In this document: positions 9,823 to 20,858 of the stretch, piece by piece
Position numbering within the stretch: position 1 is the first letter of the stretch
How the letters are laid out: each line of letters opens with the position of its first letter
Assembly: GCA_022419385.1 (NCBI GenBank)
Contig: JAJUBI010000001.1
Span: 4,216,001-4,280,000 of the forward strand
DNA from: Paraconiothyrium sp. Pb-2020
Lineage: Eukaryota > Ascomycota > Dothideomycetes > Pleosporales > Didymosphaeriaceae
Direction of reading: 5' to 3'
Length of the DNA stretch: 64,000 bases
Notes under the pieces: generated by a model
What the model saw: the letters and a program-made list of their open reading frames with translations, nothing else
What the model was told of the DNA's origin: nothing
The model's database searches: none
Program-made: the position numbers and the translations under genes

Positions 9823-12800
9823 CTACCAACCCCTCCTCTTACCCTGATAAGCCGCACTCTTCTCCTTCCTCTTAACCTTCTTGACCTCATTCCGCCTCTT
9901 CTTCTCCTTGCCAAACTTCTCCGGCATAGTAACCGCCTCGATCTTCCTCTTCTGCCGCCGTTCCTCCCGTCGCTGCTTCACGCCCTTCTGCACGTCGCCC
10001 ATGACCTTGAGATAATCCTGTGTCCCCATCCGCTTTTGTAACGTGTTCATGATCTCGCGGCTCTTATCGATGATCACACGGTATGTGTCGTTGAAGGCGG
10101 CCTCTGTTGAGCGTGGGATTGTGGTCGCAGAGTCGGTTAGGGTGGAGAGCGTGGTGAGCAGGTGCGGGAGGGATGACTCGAGCGCTGGTATGGGTAGCTT
10201 CGTAACTAAGGTCTCGAGGAGTGTGGCGGTCGCGGACTTGGGGTAGAGTGAGGAAAGCTTCATGATCTTGGTTTCGCGGCGGATGATGCCTGACAGGCGT
10301 GTGACAAGTCGGTGGATGGCTGTGGGTATAGCTGCCTTGGTCTTCTTTGGCTGAGGCGATTCGGAGCCGGAAGAGAAACCATCCCATTCATCGTTTGAAG
10401 CATCGCCGTTCGTTCCTTCTGCCCCGTTGGCTTCTCCAGCCAAAGTGTCGTCCTGCACATCCTCATCGTCGTCTACCTTCTTCCAGTTCCATTTGATGAG
10501 ATTAACTGCTTCGCATCGTGCGAGGAATGCAAGATTGCGGACGCTTTGGATGCACAAATCTTCGCTGGCATTGGGCGCTTCGAGATTCCGGAGGAAAGCG
10601 TGCGTCAACTGAACCATAACCTCTTCGTTAAGTTGCAGTCCATGGGATCCTTTCAGCGGGACGCTCTCGAGGCCTGATTCGCTGTTTGCGCTGGAAAGAT
10701 CGGCGAAGTAGATGCCAATGAGTTTCGCAGCGGTGAGTTTGACCCAGGCATGAGGATACGAGATGCATGAGCGCACCAAGGTCCACATGCTCTCCGACGA
10801 AAGCGTATAATCAGGCCAGGGCTTGGTGAGTTTCGAGAAGACCGTAAGACCGTAGTAGATCAGCTCCCAGTCGTCCTCATCACGTCGCTCCAAGCAGATA
10901 TCAAGCGTGTTCCGAAGTTGCTCCATAACGAACTCAAGCTCCTTCGGTTTAGCATCGGCAACTTCGAGATAAAGGCCCCAGCACTGGATTCCGAGACGCT
11001 TGAGGCCGGGATCCTCAACCTGAGTAATCCATTCCTTTAGATCGGTTGTGAAGCTCTTGAGTTGCTGTGCATTGGCGCGCTCGAAGATTGTCTTGACCAA
11101 AGCGCCAGCCATGGTACGGCAATCAGCGGAGTCGTCGTTGGCCATTGAATGGACCAATGGAATAAACATCATGTCTAGGTTCTCTTCGAGGATCTTCTCG
11201 CCGACTTTGTTCAGAACCAGACTTAGAGCTTCCATGACCGACTGCCTGCCCTCAACGTAATCGTAACGCAAGTTCTTGAGCAAGAACTCCAATTGCTTCT
11301 TGAAGCGGTTTTTCGCCTGCGGGTACTCCATGAGAAAGTTGAAGTAGGTAGAGCGGGCTATTTGACGCGCAGACTGAGTCTGGTTTGTGATCATCATTGC
11401 AGCGACCTTGTCCATCACTTCGTAAACCTCTGTGATCACTATCTTCCTCGTCATGACCGCCTTGAGGAAACCAAAGGTCACACCTTGACGATCAGGCTCG
11501 TCAATATCCGGCAGGATGCGTTTCAGGAGGTGAGATAGATCTTGTTCTCTGACCTGGACATTCGGCCTCTCTCGAAGCATGCTCGTAATCAGCTTTAGGG
11601 ATGCCTGTGCGATTTCGGAGTTCGAAGAAGTGGCTCCCTTGATCGACCGCACAGCCTCTGCCACGTAGACAGGGCAACTTTCGTCTAGTTCCTTCATTGG
11701 GACTGTGATGATGGTAGACAAGAGGCGGATCGCGGATGTTTGTAATTCCTCATGGTTTGCGATCAAGGCGTCGCCAATGATAGGAAGAAACCCTGAAAGA
11801 TTTTGCGGCGTCCGAAGCTCTTCATGCTTGCGGAGAACCGTACGCAGAATGTCTAAGCCGAATCGGATCAACTTGTGGCTGTACGACGCCGTGGACTGGC
11901 GGGCACCTGACTTTGCAGCACCCTTCATGTTGATGAGAAACTTTCGATTCCTCGGGTCCACGTGCTCAACCTTTTCCGTGCGGTCATTTGACTTGTAGAC
12001 CTCCTGGATCAGCTCATACGAAAACACCAAGATGTCGCGATCGTTCACTGTGGGGTTCTGGAGCACACCCAAACCTATGCGCCGCATGAGCTCATCGATC
12101 TTTTGCACCATTCGAGCGTTCAGCTTCTCCTGCAATAGAGTTTTGATAGGCAGCACTATATTGATCAAGGATGCCGGGGTTGTCGATCGTGCGATGAGAT
12201 CCATGGTGTCGAAGCTCTTGCTGCTCTTCACCTCTTTCATCTTGCTAATGTACTCTTCTGCATCCTTCTCTTGACCAGTAACGCCAAAGATATCATCCAT
12301 AATCACATCCACAATATCCGCGACACAGTAGTCTAGATCGCCTGGTTTCAGCTGCTCCGACAGTTCCACGATGATCTTGTGGAGGGTGAATGAGAGAACG
12401 TGCAGCTGGTAGCCTCGTGAAAGCGCTATCCGAAGCGCGCGTAGAATGAAGCCGAAATAAGGAGGGCCGGTGAACGTGGCAATCTCTGCTAAAGTATTTC
12501 GAGCCATATCTCTACTGCCCTGGTCTTTGCTGCGCAAGATGTGTGACATGTCAAGAAGAACGCCGGGTAGCCTAGCCTCAATTTCGATGGACGGTAGAAT
12601 CAGAAGTGCCTTGCATACCGCGATAGCAACGGGCACTCGTAGACTGACTGTGGACTCGTCCTTTTTTCTAAGAAAGTTTTGGAGGTCTGGAAGGATATTG
12701 TCGACTATATCCTTGGTCAATTTCCCTTGCTCTGGGAGAGTCTTGGCAAGGGCTGGTGGGTGCTCGTCGACTTCCATATGATCGGGTCCGTTAACTTCAT

Positions 12801-15800
12801 CGGCCCCATCAGCAGGCTGACTCGGGGTTACAGTCTCCGGTGGAGTTAGTGAGACGTATTTGAATCGACCTGCCTGGTTCAGGCCATCCAGCAGGCCACT
12901 CAAGAGTTTGATAACGGTCTTCTGCAAGTCTTCCTTGCTTGATAGATAGCCAATGTACCTTTTCAGTAGCGAGCGGAACTGGGGCCACTCGAGGCCCAGG
13001 CACAGTGTGGTAATTGTCTTCCCCGTCTCTCCTGCTAAGGCGTTCGCGTTGTCATCATCCGCCTTGTTGAAAACGAAATGCTCCAAAAGAGGAATGAAGA
13101 TGTGGTAAATGTTCCCGCTCTGTAAGTGTGGAGAGTTGAGAGCGAGTCGGCGTAGCGCACGCAGACGTCGGTGGTTCTGAATGTGGAGGATATTGCTGTA
13201 GAAGGACGCTTCTTCGTCCTCCGATACCAGAATGTGTAGGTCGCTGACAGGTGCCCAATCTCGATAGGTCTCGACTAGCTGAGCGAGAACAGCCAAGAAC
13301 TCCACGCGAACGAGTTCTGAGGGCTCCCGTACTCCGAATCGGATACCGGGGAGAAGTGCGGTAGATATAAAGTCCTTCGAATCTTGGTCTTGCGTTGATG
13401 TTTTGATGAAGTGTCGGAGTGCAAGCGATGCATTAACGCGGATACTTAACTCAGCCTCGTCTTTGATAAAGAATAACATGTTGTAGACCATGAGTTTCCA
13501 TTGTGCAAGGCTGTAGTAGACATCGCTGGTAATCTGGCCGAATGCAGCGGAACGGCGATCAAAGTCTGGCTCATCCAGGCGGGACGTGGAATATGCGTTC
13601 AAACCGTGGCAGAGCTTCGCTACTGCCGACAACTCGTCCCTATAGACCGAAAGATCGTCGACAATGTTGCAGAGCAAAACCCTTGCGGACTGGTCTTTCA
13701 GATATGAGAAAAGCGGACAGACTCCCTCGAATATGGTATCGAACAGCTCTGTGATGTCGGTGCTTTGACAGCGCGGAATGAATTCGTGCAGAATCTTCAG
13801 CAAACCAAGCTTAGTCCCTGCGTTGACTCGTTGTGATGGCTGTCTTAGAAGGAAGCTGGAAATTTCGATCATGCTGCGGGACTCGGATGATCCAACAACA
13901 TGAGGTGCAAGCTCCGCGATGGTGTGAACGCCGGACTCAAGTACTTCCTTGCTAGGACTCTTTCGAAGAAGGGCGCCAACGTGAATCAGAACAGTGTTCG
14001 CGTATGGCTGAAGTATGTTGGACTGGATGCTGTTCTTCCTAATTTTGACTTCTGTCGGGTCTTGCTCGTCTTTCGCCACCAACGAGATGAGTTCACGCAG
14101 GATGTCGTCCAAAATAAATCGTTTGACTTCATCCTTCGCGGAAGCCACATCCAGGCATTCTGTGATTTTGGTCAAAATGTCTTGATCGAAGTCAACCAGG
14201 AACCTTGCTGTAGCGGTAGACTTTGACCAAGCCGAGAACAAACGCAGAAGGCCAGAAACGGATTGAGCAGTCTCGACGGGGAATTGTTGGAGTCTAGGAG
14301 TGACCAGTTCTCCCACTACGACTAACGCGTACGGCGCCCATTCAAATTCCGGATAGCTTCCAAACAATATGTTCAAAGCGTGAAGGGAGCGTTGCCGGAT
14401 AGCTCTGAAGATGGATGCTTGGCTATTGTCAAACTCTGATTCTGATGCAGAATTGGACTTTGCAAGAGCTCGTGCTGCGTTGATGAGGCAGAACAGTATC
14501 GGATCGACGAGAGAGGCAACGAAGGGTCGGATAGTAGTCTTAAGAGCGCCGAGCATGTCTTCAACCATATTAATTATACCCACCTGCTTTCGAGGTGCCA
14601 GCAAGTCTCCTTGCAAGACGCTCTCATCCAGAACTTGGTCGCGGAGTATATGGATGCCGCTCAACGGGCCGAGTGCAATTTCAAGGAATTGATCGATTGT
14701 GCGGTCTTCGAAACGAGTCAATGCTTGGAAAACAGCTTTCCTCTTAACGTCAAGCCCTCGCTTCCCACTGATGACCTTGCCATACAGCAAGCGAAGGAGG
14801 ACGGGCAGCAGTATGTCACGGTGATGCTCTTTGATGGCGCTTTGATCGGAACCAGCGTCCAAGAACACGGAGACCTCATCGCGGAATCGCGATTCATCGA
14901 GCAAATTGAACAGGTTCTCTTGGTATTCCACGATGGCGGGTTGTTTCCAGGTAAGAAGTGCTTTAAGGGCAGCTTTCTGAACATCGGCATCACCATTGCC
15001 TAGAAGAGCCAACAGAGCCTGGTAAACATCCATCGCTCGGTACAGGACCTTTGGGTTGGTGAATTTGGAGAAGAGCGTGAGCATAGATTTTTGATCTTTT
15101 CTACTCCAACGAGAAAATTGGTCCAATGCTTCTCCAACCGTGTTGTCATCGTCCGACATGTCTGTTGCTTGCTGACCTGAGACCCAATCAAGCAGAACGG
15201 GCACCAAGACACGAGAGCGTTTCTCAGCAACGGCAGGTAGTTCATTGAGCACGCGGAGGGCCTGGGTTCGGCTGAAGTCGTTCAGGAATTGCACACTTGA
15301 ATGATCGCGTTCGAAGCGGGCCTGAAGCTGCTCTTCAATGTCGTCTAACATGGCCTCCGATTTGCGGATGGTGTGTTCGAGTTGCATGACATTAGTGCAC
15401 TCAAATGTGCTGACATATCGTGGAGGTGCGGGTGCCTCTTTTGCGACGAAAGCGGATTCGTCCTTGCTGGATGACTGATTAATCCACTCGAAAGCGACTT
15501 TCAAGACATATGATTCGCCTTCTTTCGTTTCGCAAATAGCTTTCAGTGCTGAGCAGACATCATCCCAAACTGATGCAAGTCTGACGTGAAGGAGACCGAA
15601 CAAGAAGGTAGGTACAGCCTCTCCCAGATGTTCGTCTACGGCAATGCTCGGGTACAATTTGGCAAGCTGACCTATACGCATGGAAATGGATCGCTGAGTT
15701 TCCAGGTTCACAGGTGTCTGTTCAATAATGCTTGCGGTGGCGATGGCGTTGCGACGTTCTTCGGTATCGGAAGCCAGGATCTCAAACAGACCAAGTGCCA

Positions 15801-17799
15801 CAAGACGCAACTCATGGGAAGGCGATCCCAAACAACGCAAAAGACCTTGCTTGAGAGGGCCTATGTGCTCTCCAGAGAGGAGGTCCAGGCTTGATTTGTT
15901 GCTCTCAGCCAGGAAGAGCATGGCCTTCCAGAAGGATAGACTGCTGTCTCCAGTAGCTGACGCAGCTTTGCACAGTGCCGGCCAGAGCTGAAGTAATGAA
16001 TCTTGAAGGTTGTCGTCCCGCACGATTTGTTGAAACCCGTTTCCAATGGCAAACGTCCTAGTGTTTGGTGCCAATTTATTATCGCCATCTTTTAGTGACC
16101 GTGTCAAAGCTTCAAGAAGACACTTTGAGATGGCTTCTTTCTGTTCAGTGGAAATGATGAAGCTTCCAATAGCGTCAATGAAAGCGTTGCATTCGTACAA
16201 AATCCGTTGTGAATCGTCTTGCGTAGAATCCGGGGTGGTAAGCTGCTGCAATTGGTTGCTGATGATCTTTTGCCAAGCTAGAGGGACTTGCAAAGAGTCC
16301 TTCGGAACGATGCTGTGCTCGTACAAGCTGGGCAGAATAACACAAAGCTCGTCTCCGTATTCTTGTGCCTTTTGAACTACAAATCTAGAGACTATTAGCG
16401 CGCGGTCGAAAGATGAGCTGCAGTATACTGACCTCTTGAAATATGATAGAAGGAGGGTATTGAATCGTTCCGCGCCCAACTCTGCAAATGTGTTACAAAA
16501 AGATAGGAAGAACTTTTCCAGAGGCTCTTTGCTAAGCTTCTCGAGCAGTTGAGTGTGAGGAATGGCAGCGTCGATCGGACAGTACTGAAATACCACTGCA
16601 AGCGCTGAGAGAAGTTCCTGGGTATGCGTTGCTTCTATTGTTGTGGACTCGTCGATGCTAGTAACTAGGAGATTGATCGTTTCGAGGACAGGCGGCCACT
16701 GGGCGATTCGTGAGCCTTTGCGCACACTACAGACAACGAAAAGCAATCTTGAGGATAGGCCGAGATAGCGCTTATCTGACGTTTTCGACTTAATCGTCTC
16801 GATGAAAGCTTCGAGAAGCGGCTGAAAGTTTTCCGCATCCGAATGGTGGATCACGGAAGTAATAACGCCCTTGAGCACAAACTCCAGGGGCGGACTTTGC
16901 AGATTCGCATAGTCCTCGTCATACGTGCACAACAGCATCTCCTTCACTATAGCAACCGCGCTGGAGTGGAGGCCACGCTGGACGCCCTTAATGGAGTCGG
17001 CAAAGAGCGTCATGAGGCCTTGCTGGAAATCTATGTCTTGAACGGTGCCCTTCGAGTCTTTCAGAAGTTCTGAAGCGTGCCTGATTATAGTTCTCAAAGG
17101 GCTCTGATCTCTGTGGTAGGCAGCTCCAGCTTTGCGTACCAGAAAGCTCAGCGATTCTGCTGCGAATCGCATAACGAACAGCTTCTGGCGCGCCTTTCCC
17201 AGCAGCGGGACCATGAGGTCAAACACAGGTCGCAGATCCGGTACCAGAAGTCTTGACAGGTATTTGAACAGCCATGCCAAGCACGTAAAGGACCACTCGA
17301 TCACCTCGACATCGGCATGTGTGGCGGCCAAGTGGGCTACCGTCCGGACTGCCCGCTCAAAGTGCTTCTCGAAGCGCACACCTAAATCATGCGCAAAGTT
17401 TGCCAAGAGTTTTAGAAGCGGTTCCTCGCTGTTCTTATCCCCCTTCTCAATATTTTCGACAAGCAAATCGAGGATGCGATCCTCATAGTGGAGGACCTGC
17501 GGGAGGCTGTCGCATAGCGGGGCGACTCGACGGGCGAAGGTGCTGAAGATCTCGGAGAGATTGATATCTCTCCACTCGACGAGGGTGTCCTTGAAATATG
17601 AGAAGGTAGCGTCGAGCTCTGCATCATCGATTATGGTACTGCGTCCGCGGCGGACAGGTTCGATCTTGAGTTTCGCGATGCGTTGGGCGAACGACTCGAA
17701 GGTGTGATTTTTCGAAGACTTGGTACCGCCCTTCACCCGTTTCGCAACGCGTAGCTGCGGTTTCGCGGCCGGTCGCGTACCCCTCGACATGGCGGCCAT
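9823..17799 (-). CDS. UTP20: UTP20, U3 snoRNP / small-subunit processome component
   Basis: A very large HEAT-repeat scaffold (about 2,642 residues) of the 90S pre-ribosome, needed for 18S rRNA processing in the nucleolus. It matches yeast Utp20/human DRIM in size and organisation: basic N-terminus (MSRGTRPAAKPQLRVAKRVK), the conserved opening (TFESFAQRIAKLKIEPVRRG), continuous alpha-helical repeats, an acidic loop (DDDEDVQDDTLAGEANG), and a Lys/Arg-rich tail ending KRKEKSAAYQGKRRGW, a likely nucleolar signal. I chose ATG 17799 (MAAMSRG) or 17790; the open frame upstream has only a TTG and overlaps the divergent promoter. A 48-bp segment at 16385-16432 stays in frame but has GT...CTAATA...TAG borders, so it is probably an intron. 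No frameshift occurs over 8 kb, unlike the shorter genes to its left. Confidence 0.93.
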   Translation of the reverse strand: MAAMSRGTRPAAKPQLRVAKRVKGGTKSSKNHTFESFAQRIAKLKIEPVRRGRSTIIDDAELDATFSYFKDTLVEWRDINLSEIFSTFARRVAPLCDSLPQVLHYEDRILDLLVENIEKGDKNSEEPLLKLLANFAHDLGVRFEKHFERAVRTVAHLAATHADVEVIEWSFTCLAWLFKYLSRLLVPDLRPVFDLMVPLLGKARQKLFVMRFAAESLSFLVRKAGAAYHRDQSPLRTIIRHASELLKDSKGTVQDIDFQQGLMTLFADSIKGVQRGLHSSAVAIVKEMLLCTYDEDYANLQSPPLEFVLKGVITSVIHHSDAENFQPLLEAFIETIKSKTSDKRYLGLSSRLLFVVCSVRKGSRIAQWPPVLETINLLVTSIDESTTIEATHTQELLSALAVVFQYCPIDAAIPHTQLLEKLSKEPLEKFFLSFCNTFAELGAERFNTLLLSYFKRSVYCSSSFDRALIVSRFVVQKAQEYGDELCVILPSLYEHSIVPKDSLQVPLAWQKIISNQLQQLTTPDSTQDDSQRILYECNAFIDAIGSFIISTEQKEAISKCLLEALTRSLKDGDNKLAPNTRTFAIGNGFQQIVRDDNLQDSLLQLWPALCKAASATGDSSLSFWKAMLFLAESNKSSLDLLSGEHIGPLKQGLLRCLGSPSHELRLVALGLFEILASDTEERRNAIATASIIEQTPVNLETQRSISMRIGQLAKLYPSIAVDEHLGEAVPTFLFGLLHVRLASVWDDVCSALKAICETKEGESYVLKVAFEWINQSSSKDESAFVAKEAPAPPRYVSTFECTNVMQLEHTIRKSEAMLDDIEEQLQARFERDHSSVQFLNDFSRTQALRVLNELPAVAEKRSRVLVPVLLDWVSGQQATDMSDDDNTVGEALDQFSRWSRKDQKSMLTLFSKFTNPKVLYRAMDVYQALLALLGNGDADVQKAALKALLTWKQPAIVEYQENLFNLLDESRFRDEVSVFLDAGSDQSAIKEHHRDILLPVLLRLLYGKVISGKRGLDVKRKAVFQALTRFEDRTIDQFLEIALGPLSGIHILRDQVLDESVLQGDLLAPRKQVGIINMVEDMLGALKTTIRPFVASLVDPILFCLINAARALAKSNSASESEFDNSQASIFRAIRQRSLHALNILFGSYPEFEWAPYALVVVGELVTPRLQQFPVETAQSVSGLLRLFSAWSKSTATARFLVDFDQDILTKITECLDVASAKDEVKRFILDDILRELISLVAKDEQDPTEVKIRKNSIQSNILQPYANTVLIHVGALLRKSPSKEVLESGVHTIAELAPHVVGSSESRSMIEISSFLLRQPSQRVNAGTKLGLLKILHEFIPRCQSTDITELFDTIFEGVCPLFSYLKDQSARVLLCNIVDDLSVYRDELSAVAKLCHGLNAYSTSRLDEPDFDRRSAAFGQITSDVYYSLAQWKLMVYNMLFFIKDEAELSIRVNASLALRHFIKTSTQDQDSKDFISTALLPGIRFGVREPSELVRVEFLAVLAQLVETYRDWAPVSDLHILVSEDEEASFYSNILHIQNHRRLRALRRLALNSPHLQSGNIYHIFIPLLEHFVFNKADDDNANALAGETGKTITTLCLGLEWPQFRSLLKRYIGYLSSKEDLQKTVIKLLSGLLDGLNQAGRFKYVSLTPPETVTPSQPADGADEVNGPDHMEVDEHPPALAKTLPEQGKLTKDIVDNILPDLQNFLRKKDESTVSLRVPVAIAVCKALLILPSIEIEARLPGVLLDMSHILRSKDQGSRDMARNTLAEIATFTGPPYFGFILRALRIALSRGYQLHVLSFTLHKIIVELSEQLKPGDLDYCVADIVDVIMDDIFGVTGQEKDAEEYISKMKEVKSSKSFDTMDLIARSTTPASLINIVLPIKTLLQEKLNARMVQKIDELMRRIGLGVLQNPTVNDRDILVFSYELIQEVYKSNDRTEKVEHVDPRNRKFLINMKGAAKSGARQSTASYSHKLIRFGLDILRTVLRKHEELRTPQNLSGFLPIIGDALIANHEELQTSAIRLLSTIITVPMKELDESCPVYVAEAVRSIKGATSSNSEIAQASLKLITSMLRERPNVQVREQDLSHLLKRILPDIDEPDRQGVTFGFLKAVMTRKIVITEVYEVMDKVAAMMITNQTQSARQIARSTYFNFLMEYPQAKNRFKKQLEFLLKNLRYDYVEGRQSVMEALSLVLNKVGEKILEENLDMMFIPLVHSMANDDSADCRTMAGALVKTIFERANAQQLKSFTTDLKEWITQVEDPGLKRLGIQCWGLYLEVADAKPKELEFVMEQLRNTLDICLERRDEDDWELIYYGLTVFSKLTKPWPDYTLSSESMWTLVRSCISYPHAWVKLTAAKLIGIYFADLSSANSESGLESVPLKGSHGLQLNEEVMVQLTHAFLRNLEAPNASEDLCIQSVRNLAFLARCEAVNLIKWNWKKVDDDEDVQDDTLAGEANGAEGTNGDASNDEWDGFSSGSESPQPKKTKAAIPTAIHRLVTRLSGIIRRETKIMKLSSLYPKSATATLLETLVTKLPIPALESSLPHLLTTLSTLTDSATTIPRSTEAAFNDTYRVIIDKSREIMNTLQKRMGTQDYLKVMGDVQKGVKQRREERRQKRKIEAVTMPEKFGKEKKRRNEVKKVKRKEKSAAYQGKRRGW

Positions 17800-17996
17800 G
17801 TTGTATGTAAGTGAGCGAGGTCTGCGCCGTAGCTGCCACTTCTCTGCGATTGATCCACAAAAATTTCTGGAAGCCGGCGCTCGGACCAATCGCAACCTTA
17901 TCGATTGGCGCATGCACCTAACCTTAGAAGTCCGCGTCCACGTGCAAAGCAACACAACCATCAACTTCAAGCCATTGCGTGTGCGCCTTCGCCTGA
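17800..17996. promoter_or_regulatory. Bidirectional promoter between UTP20 and the Drn1/Cwf19-like gene
   Basis: Only 197 bases separate the two divergent ATGs (17799 minus, 17997 plus). Both products act in nuclear RNA processing, so shared control is plausible. I see no clear TATA box. The open frames crossing this stretch are shadows. Confidence 0.55.
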
Positions 17997-19684
17997 ATGG
18001 CTTCTAAGATGTGAGACTGTATCCCTGTTCTTGCAGACATGAATTGAAATCACTGACAGGGCCCAGCGCAGTGATTGGCGATATAAACGGCCACTTCCCA
18101 GCCGTGCTCCAGAAGCTTGCGAATCTGCACGCGAAACAGAACTTTGCTTTGGTCGTCATTGCTGGCAATCTTTTTGCCAGCCCATCAGAGGCAACCGAAG
18201 AAGACGAGAAGAATGTTCAGAATCTGATCAATGGAAAGATCGAAATCCCTGTCCCGACTTATTTCGCCCTCGGCAGCAATGCCTTCCCCAAAGAAGTAGT
18301 TGGCAAACTCTCATCATCTGATGACGAACTCTGTCACAACCTACATTTTCTTGGGAAGCGAACGACTATGAAGACCGCGGAAGGAATCCGCATTGTGGCT
18401 CTCGGCGGCCAGCTGGACCCAAACATCATCGCTGGACAGTCGCAAGACAAATACCCACCTTTCTATAGCGACACAGATGCAAAGGTCCTACGTGGCGCTA
18501 CCACAGCCGATATCCTCGTGACCGGAGAATGGCCAGAGGGCATCCGCTCAAGATCAAAGATCGCTTTCAACCCCGACGTACCACCGCGAGAACAGCAATG
18601 CATCGCCGACCTCGACATGGTGTTAAAACCACGGTATCACTTTTCGACATCAGGCCCCGTCTACTACGAGCGTGAGCCTTTCTTCCACATGCCCGGCGAA
18701 GAAACAGACAACCTCACTCCAGTGACTCGCTTCATCAGCCTCGCTTCATACGGCAACCCCAACAAGCAAAAGTGGATATATGCCTTCTCCCTCGACCCTA
18801 CCGCAAGCCACCCCATCTCCCCACCCTCCGGCTCCACCATCAACCCCCTCACCCACTCCGACAAGAAGCGCCCCGCACCCGAGCACAGAGAGCAGGCCCT
18901 CGTCTACGACGACGGATACCGCGGCGGCCGCAGGGGAAACAAGCGGCGGAAGCACGAAGCCAGAGGCCCAATAGACGCATCGCAATGTTTTTTCTGTCTC
19001 TCAAACGAGAACATCGCAACCCACCTCGTCTCTTCCATCGGCGAAAGCTCCTACATGACGACTGCAAAAGGCCCTCTACCGACCTCGCAGACCTTCCCAA
19101 AGTTAGGCTTCCCGTGCCATATGCTCATCATACCGTTCAGCCACCAGCCCACGCTGGCGTCGATGGAGGAAGAGGAGCGCCAGGCTACATATGCGGAAAT
19201 GCAGAAATATAGGACGTCGATGAATAAGATGCTGCGCGCGCAAGGAGAGGGTGACTACGGCTCTGTTACGTGGGAAGTTAGCAAAGCTAGCTTGCCGCAT
19301 ACGCATTGGCAGTACATGCCAGTACCCGCCGATCTCATCCAAAAAGGACTCGTGGAAGCTGCGTTTAAGGCGTTGACAGAAAACTTCCACTGGCCTAGTC
19401 TCACAAAGGAAGACGTGGGCGACGGCTTCGAGGAGACGAGCGACTTCTTCAGAGTGTTGATCTGGGACCCGAAGAACAGTCCGGAGAAGCAGACCAGCTT
19501 GATCCTACGGTTTGACGAGAAGATCAAATTCCACTTGCAGTTCGGACGGGAAGTGCTCGCGAAGCTGCTGCGTCTGGACCAGCGCGTCGACTGGAGGAAT
19601 TGCGCGCAGCACCAGCCCGAGGAAGAAAAAGACGTTGAGAATTTCAAGAAGGCGTTCAAGGATTTTGATTTCACTGAAGGCTAG
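17997..19684 (+). CDS. DRN1: Cwf19-like / Drn1 (CwfJ) RNA lariat-processing protein
   Basis: 543 residues. Family members associate with the spliceosome and stimulate debranching of intron lariats. Exon 1 is only 14 bases (17997-18010, ATGGCTTCTAAGAT), then a 56-bp intron (GTGAGA to CCCAG, 18011-18066), giving the N-terminus MASKIAVIGDINGHF that fits the metallophosphatase-like first domain. A low-complexity basic linker (GGRRGNKRRKHEARG) precedes CwfJ_C_1, recognised from CFFCLSNENIATHLVSSIGE, FPCHMLIIPFSH and the HIT-like LPHTHWQYMPVP. CwfJ_C_2 follows (TSDFFRVLIWD) to the end, KAFKDFDFTEG. Cysteines and histidines expected in CwfJ_C_1 are present. The frame running in from 18011 has no ATG and would lack the conserved opening. 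Confidence 0.88.
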
Positions 19685-19847
19685 GTACGCTATCGAAAAG
19701 TTCATCTGGAGCAATTTTGTGTAAAGTAGCGCTGGCGCACCGGTCGCTTGTTCCAGTGCGGAAGAAGGGTATAATAGTCATCATCATCATGAACATGAGG
19801 AGTCTCTCCATATGCACCAAGCCTAATCATTGATTCATACCTAGCGT

Positions 19848-20572
19848 CTAACAAGTGCCCAACATGCTGGTGAGCGCAGTCTTCTCCGCACTGGTGATGG
19901 TCAACTTGTACACGCTCTTGACCTTAACCCACATTTTGGCGTAAGTGCAGTAGTAGCTCGCTGTATTGTATTAGCACTGATCCATGTCCAGATCTTGGAG
20001 TACCTACTTAGCGGGGGCTTCCAGTCCTCGGGGCCCGAGTCGCCCTTTGATTGGTTGACGTTGTCCGTTACAGCGGCGAGTTGGGGGTTGGTAAGATCGT
20101 TGGCGAAAGCCTGGCGTTGGGCGGTGGTCCAGGCCGAAGCTCCGGACTATTCGATATCAGTATACTTGCCCAATACTTAAGATGTCTGTTTGGAACCAGT
20201 GCAACTTACCTTCCAGGCATTGCTCAGGGGGACAACGTGGTCGATATCAACATCGCTGGCAGCAGTCCAGGTGGCGCCATCGTACGGGCTCTTCCAGGTG
20301 CCCGAGGTAGCCGCACAAGCTGAGTCAGTGACAACGTTGGTGCCGTCGCGCTTGAGGACCGTCTCGCGGGTGTTGCAGGTGCCGGACTGTGTGATCCAGT
20401 GGGGGAAAAGGTCGCGAGAGTAGCCGTCCTGGGAGCCCTGGGCCTTGACGGTGAGACCGGCGAGGAGGGTGTTGGCGCTGCTGGTAGTGGGAATGTTTGG
20501 GGGAGTGCGCTTCTCGAGGGGAGCGGCAGCAGTGAGGGCGGCGATGGCCGAGACGATGAAGACAGACTTCAT
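19848..20572 (-). CDS. Secreted HNH-type nuclease (DUF1524 / GmrSD-C-like)
   Basis: 204 residues in three exons: 20572-20210, 20146-20008 and 19960-19848; introns of 63 and 47 bp, both GT-AG. Signal peptide MKSVFIVSAIAALTAAAP, then a Lys-Arg site (EKR) suited to Kex2. The catalytic beta-beta-alpha-metal motif is DIDHVVPL at residues 109-116 (His112 the likely general base), followed by AFANDLTNP and the N...K pair in NVNQSK (Asn152, Lys155), then EDWKPP. A Cys pair at YYCTYAKMW and the final Cys may form a disulphide. This architecture is common in secreted fungal nucleases thought to degrade extracellular DNA or RNA for nutrition. The substrate here is not shown by the sequence. Confidence 0.85.
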
Positions 20573-20678
20573 TGTTCTGATGGAGGCGGTTGATGTCCCG
20601 GATGAAGTCTTTCAGGCTGGATCTGGGGCGAGGCAAGAGCTGCTCGACACAGCCTCTCAACTTGCGCCTTCTTACCAT

Positions 20679-20685
20679 CTTTATA
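20679..20685 (-). promoter_or_regulatory. TATA box (TATAAAG) of the HNH nuclease gene
   Basis: Minus-strand TATAAAG lies 107 bases before the ATG at 20572, a typical spacing for a regulated secreted-enzyme gene. Confidence 0.45.
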
Positions 20686-20858
20686 CCACGAAACATCGTG
20701 AGCGAAACATCCAATCTTCGGAGCTCCCCCCAATCATGATTGTAAACAATACCCTCCTTCCCTACGAATAACGACCAAGATAAGGCCCACGCAGCGCAAG
20801 TCCTCAGCCCTTACTCTTGTCCCACCGTTCTACCACGAATCAAAAACGACCGACATCG

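Noticed and set aside
17800..17970. N-terminal extension of UTP20 upstream of 17799
   Set aside because: Begins with TTG, crosses the divergent promoter, and the conserved opening starts at MAAMSRG/MSRGTRP.
18011..18066. Use of 18011 as start of the Drn1-like gene
   Set aside because: GTG is not a fungal start. This segment is an intron, and splicing from ATG 17997 gives the conserved MASKIAVIGDINGH.
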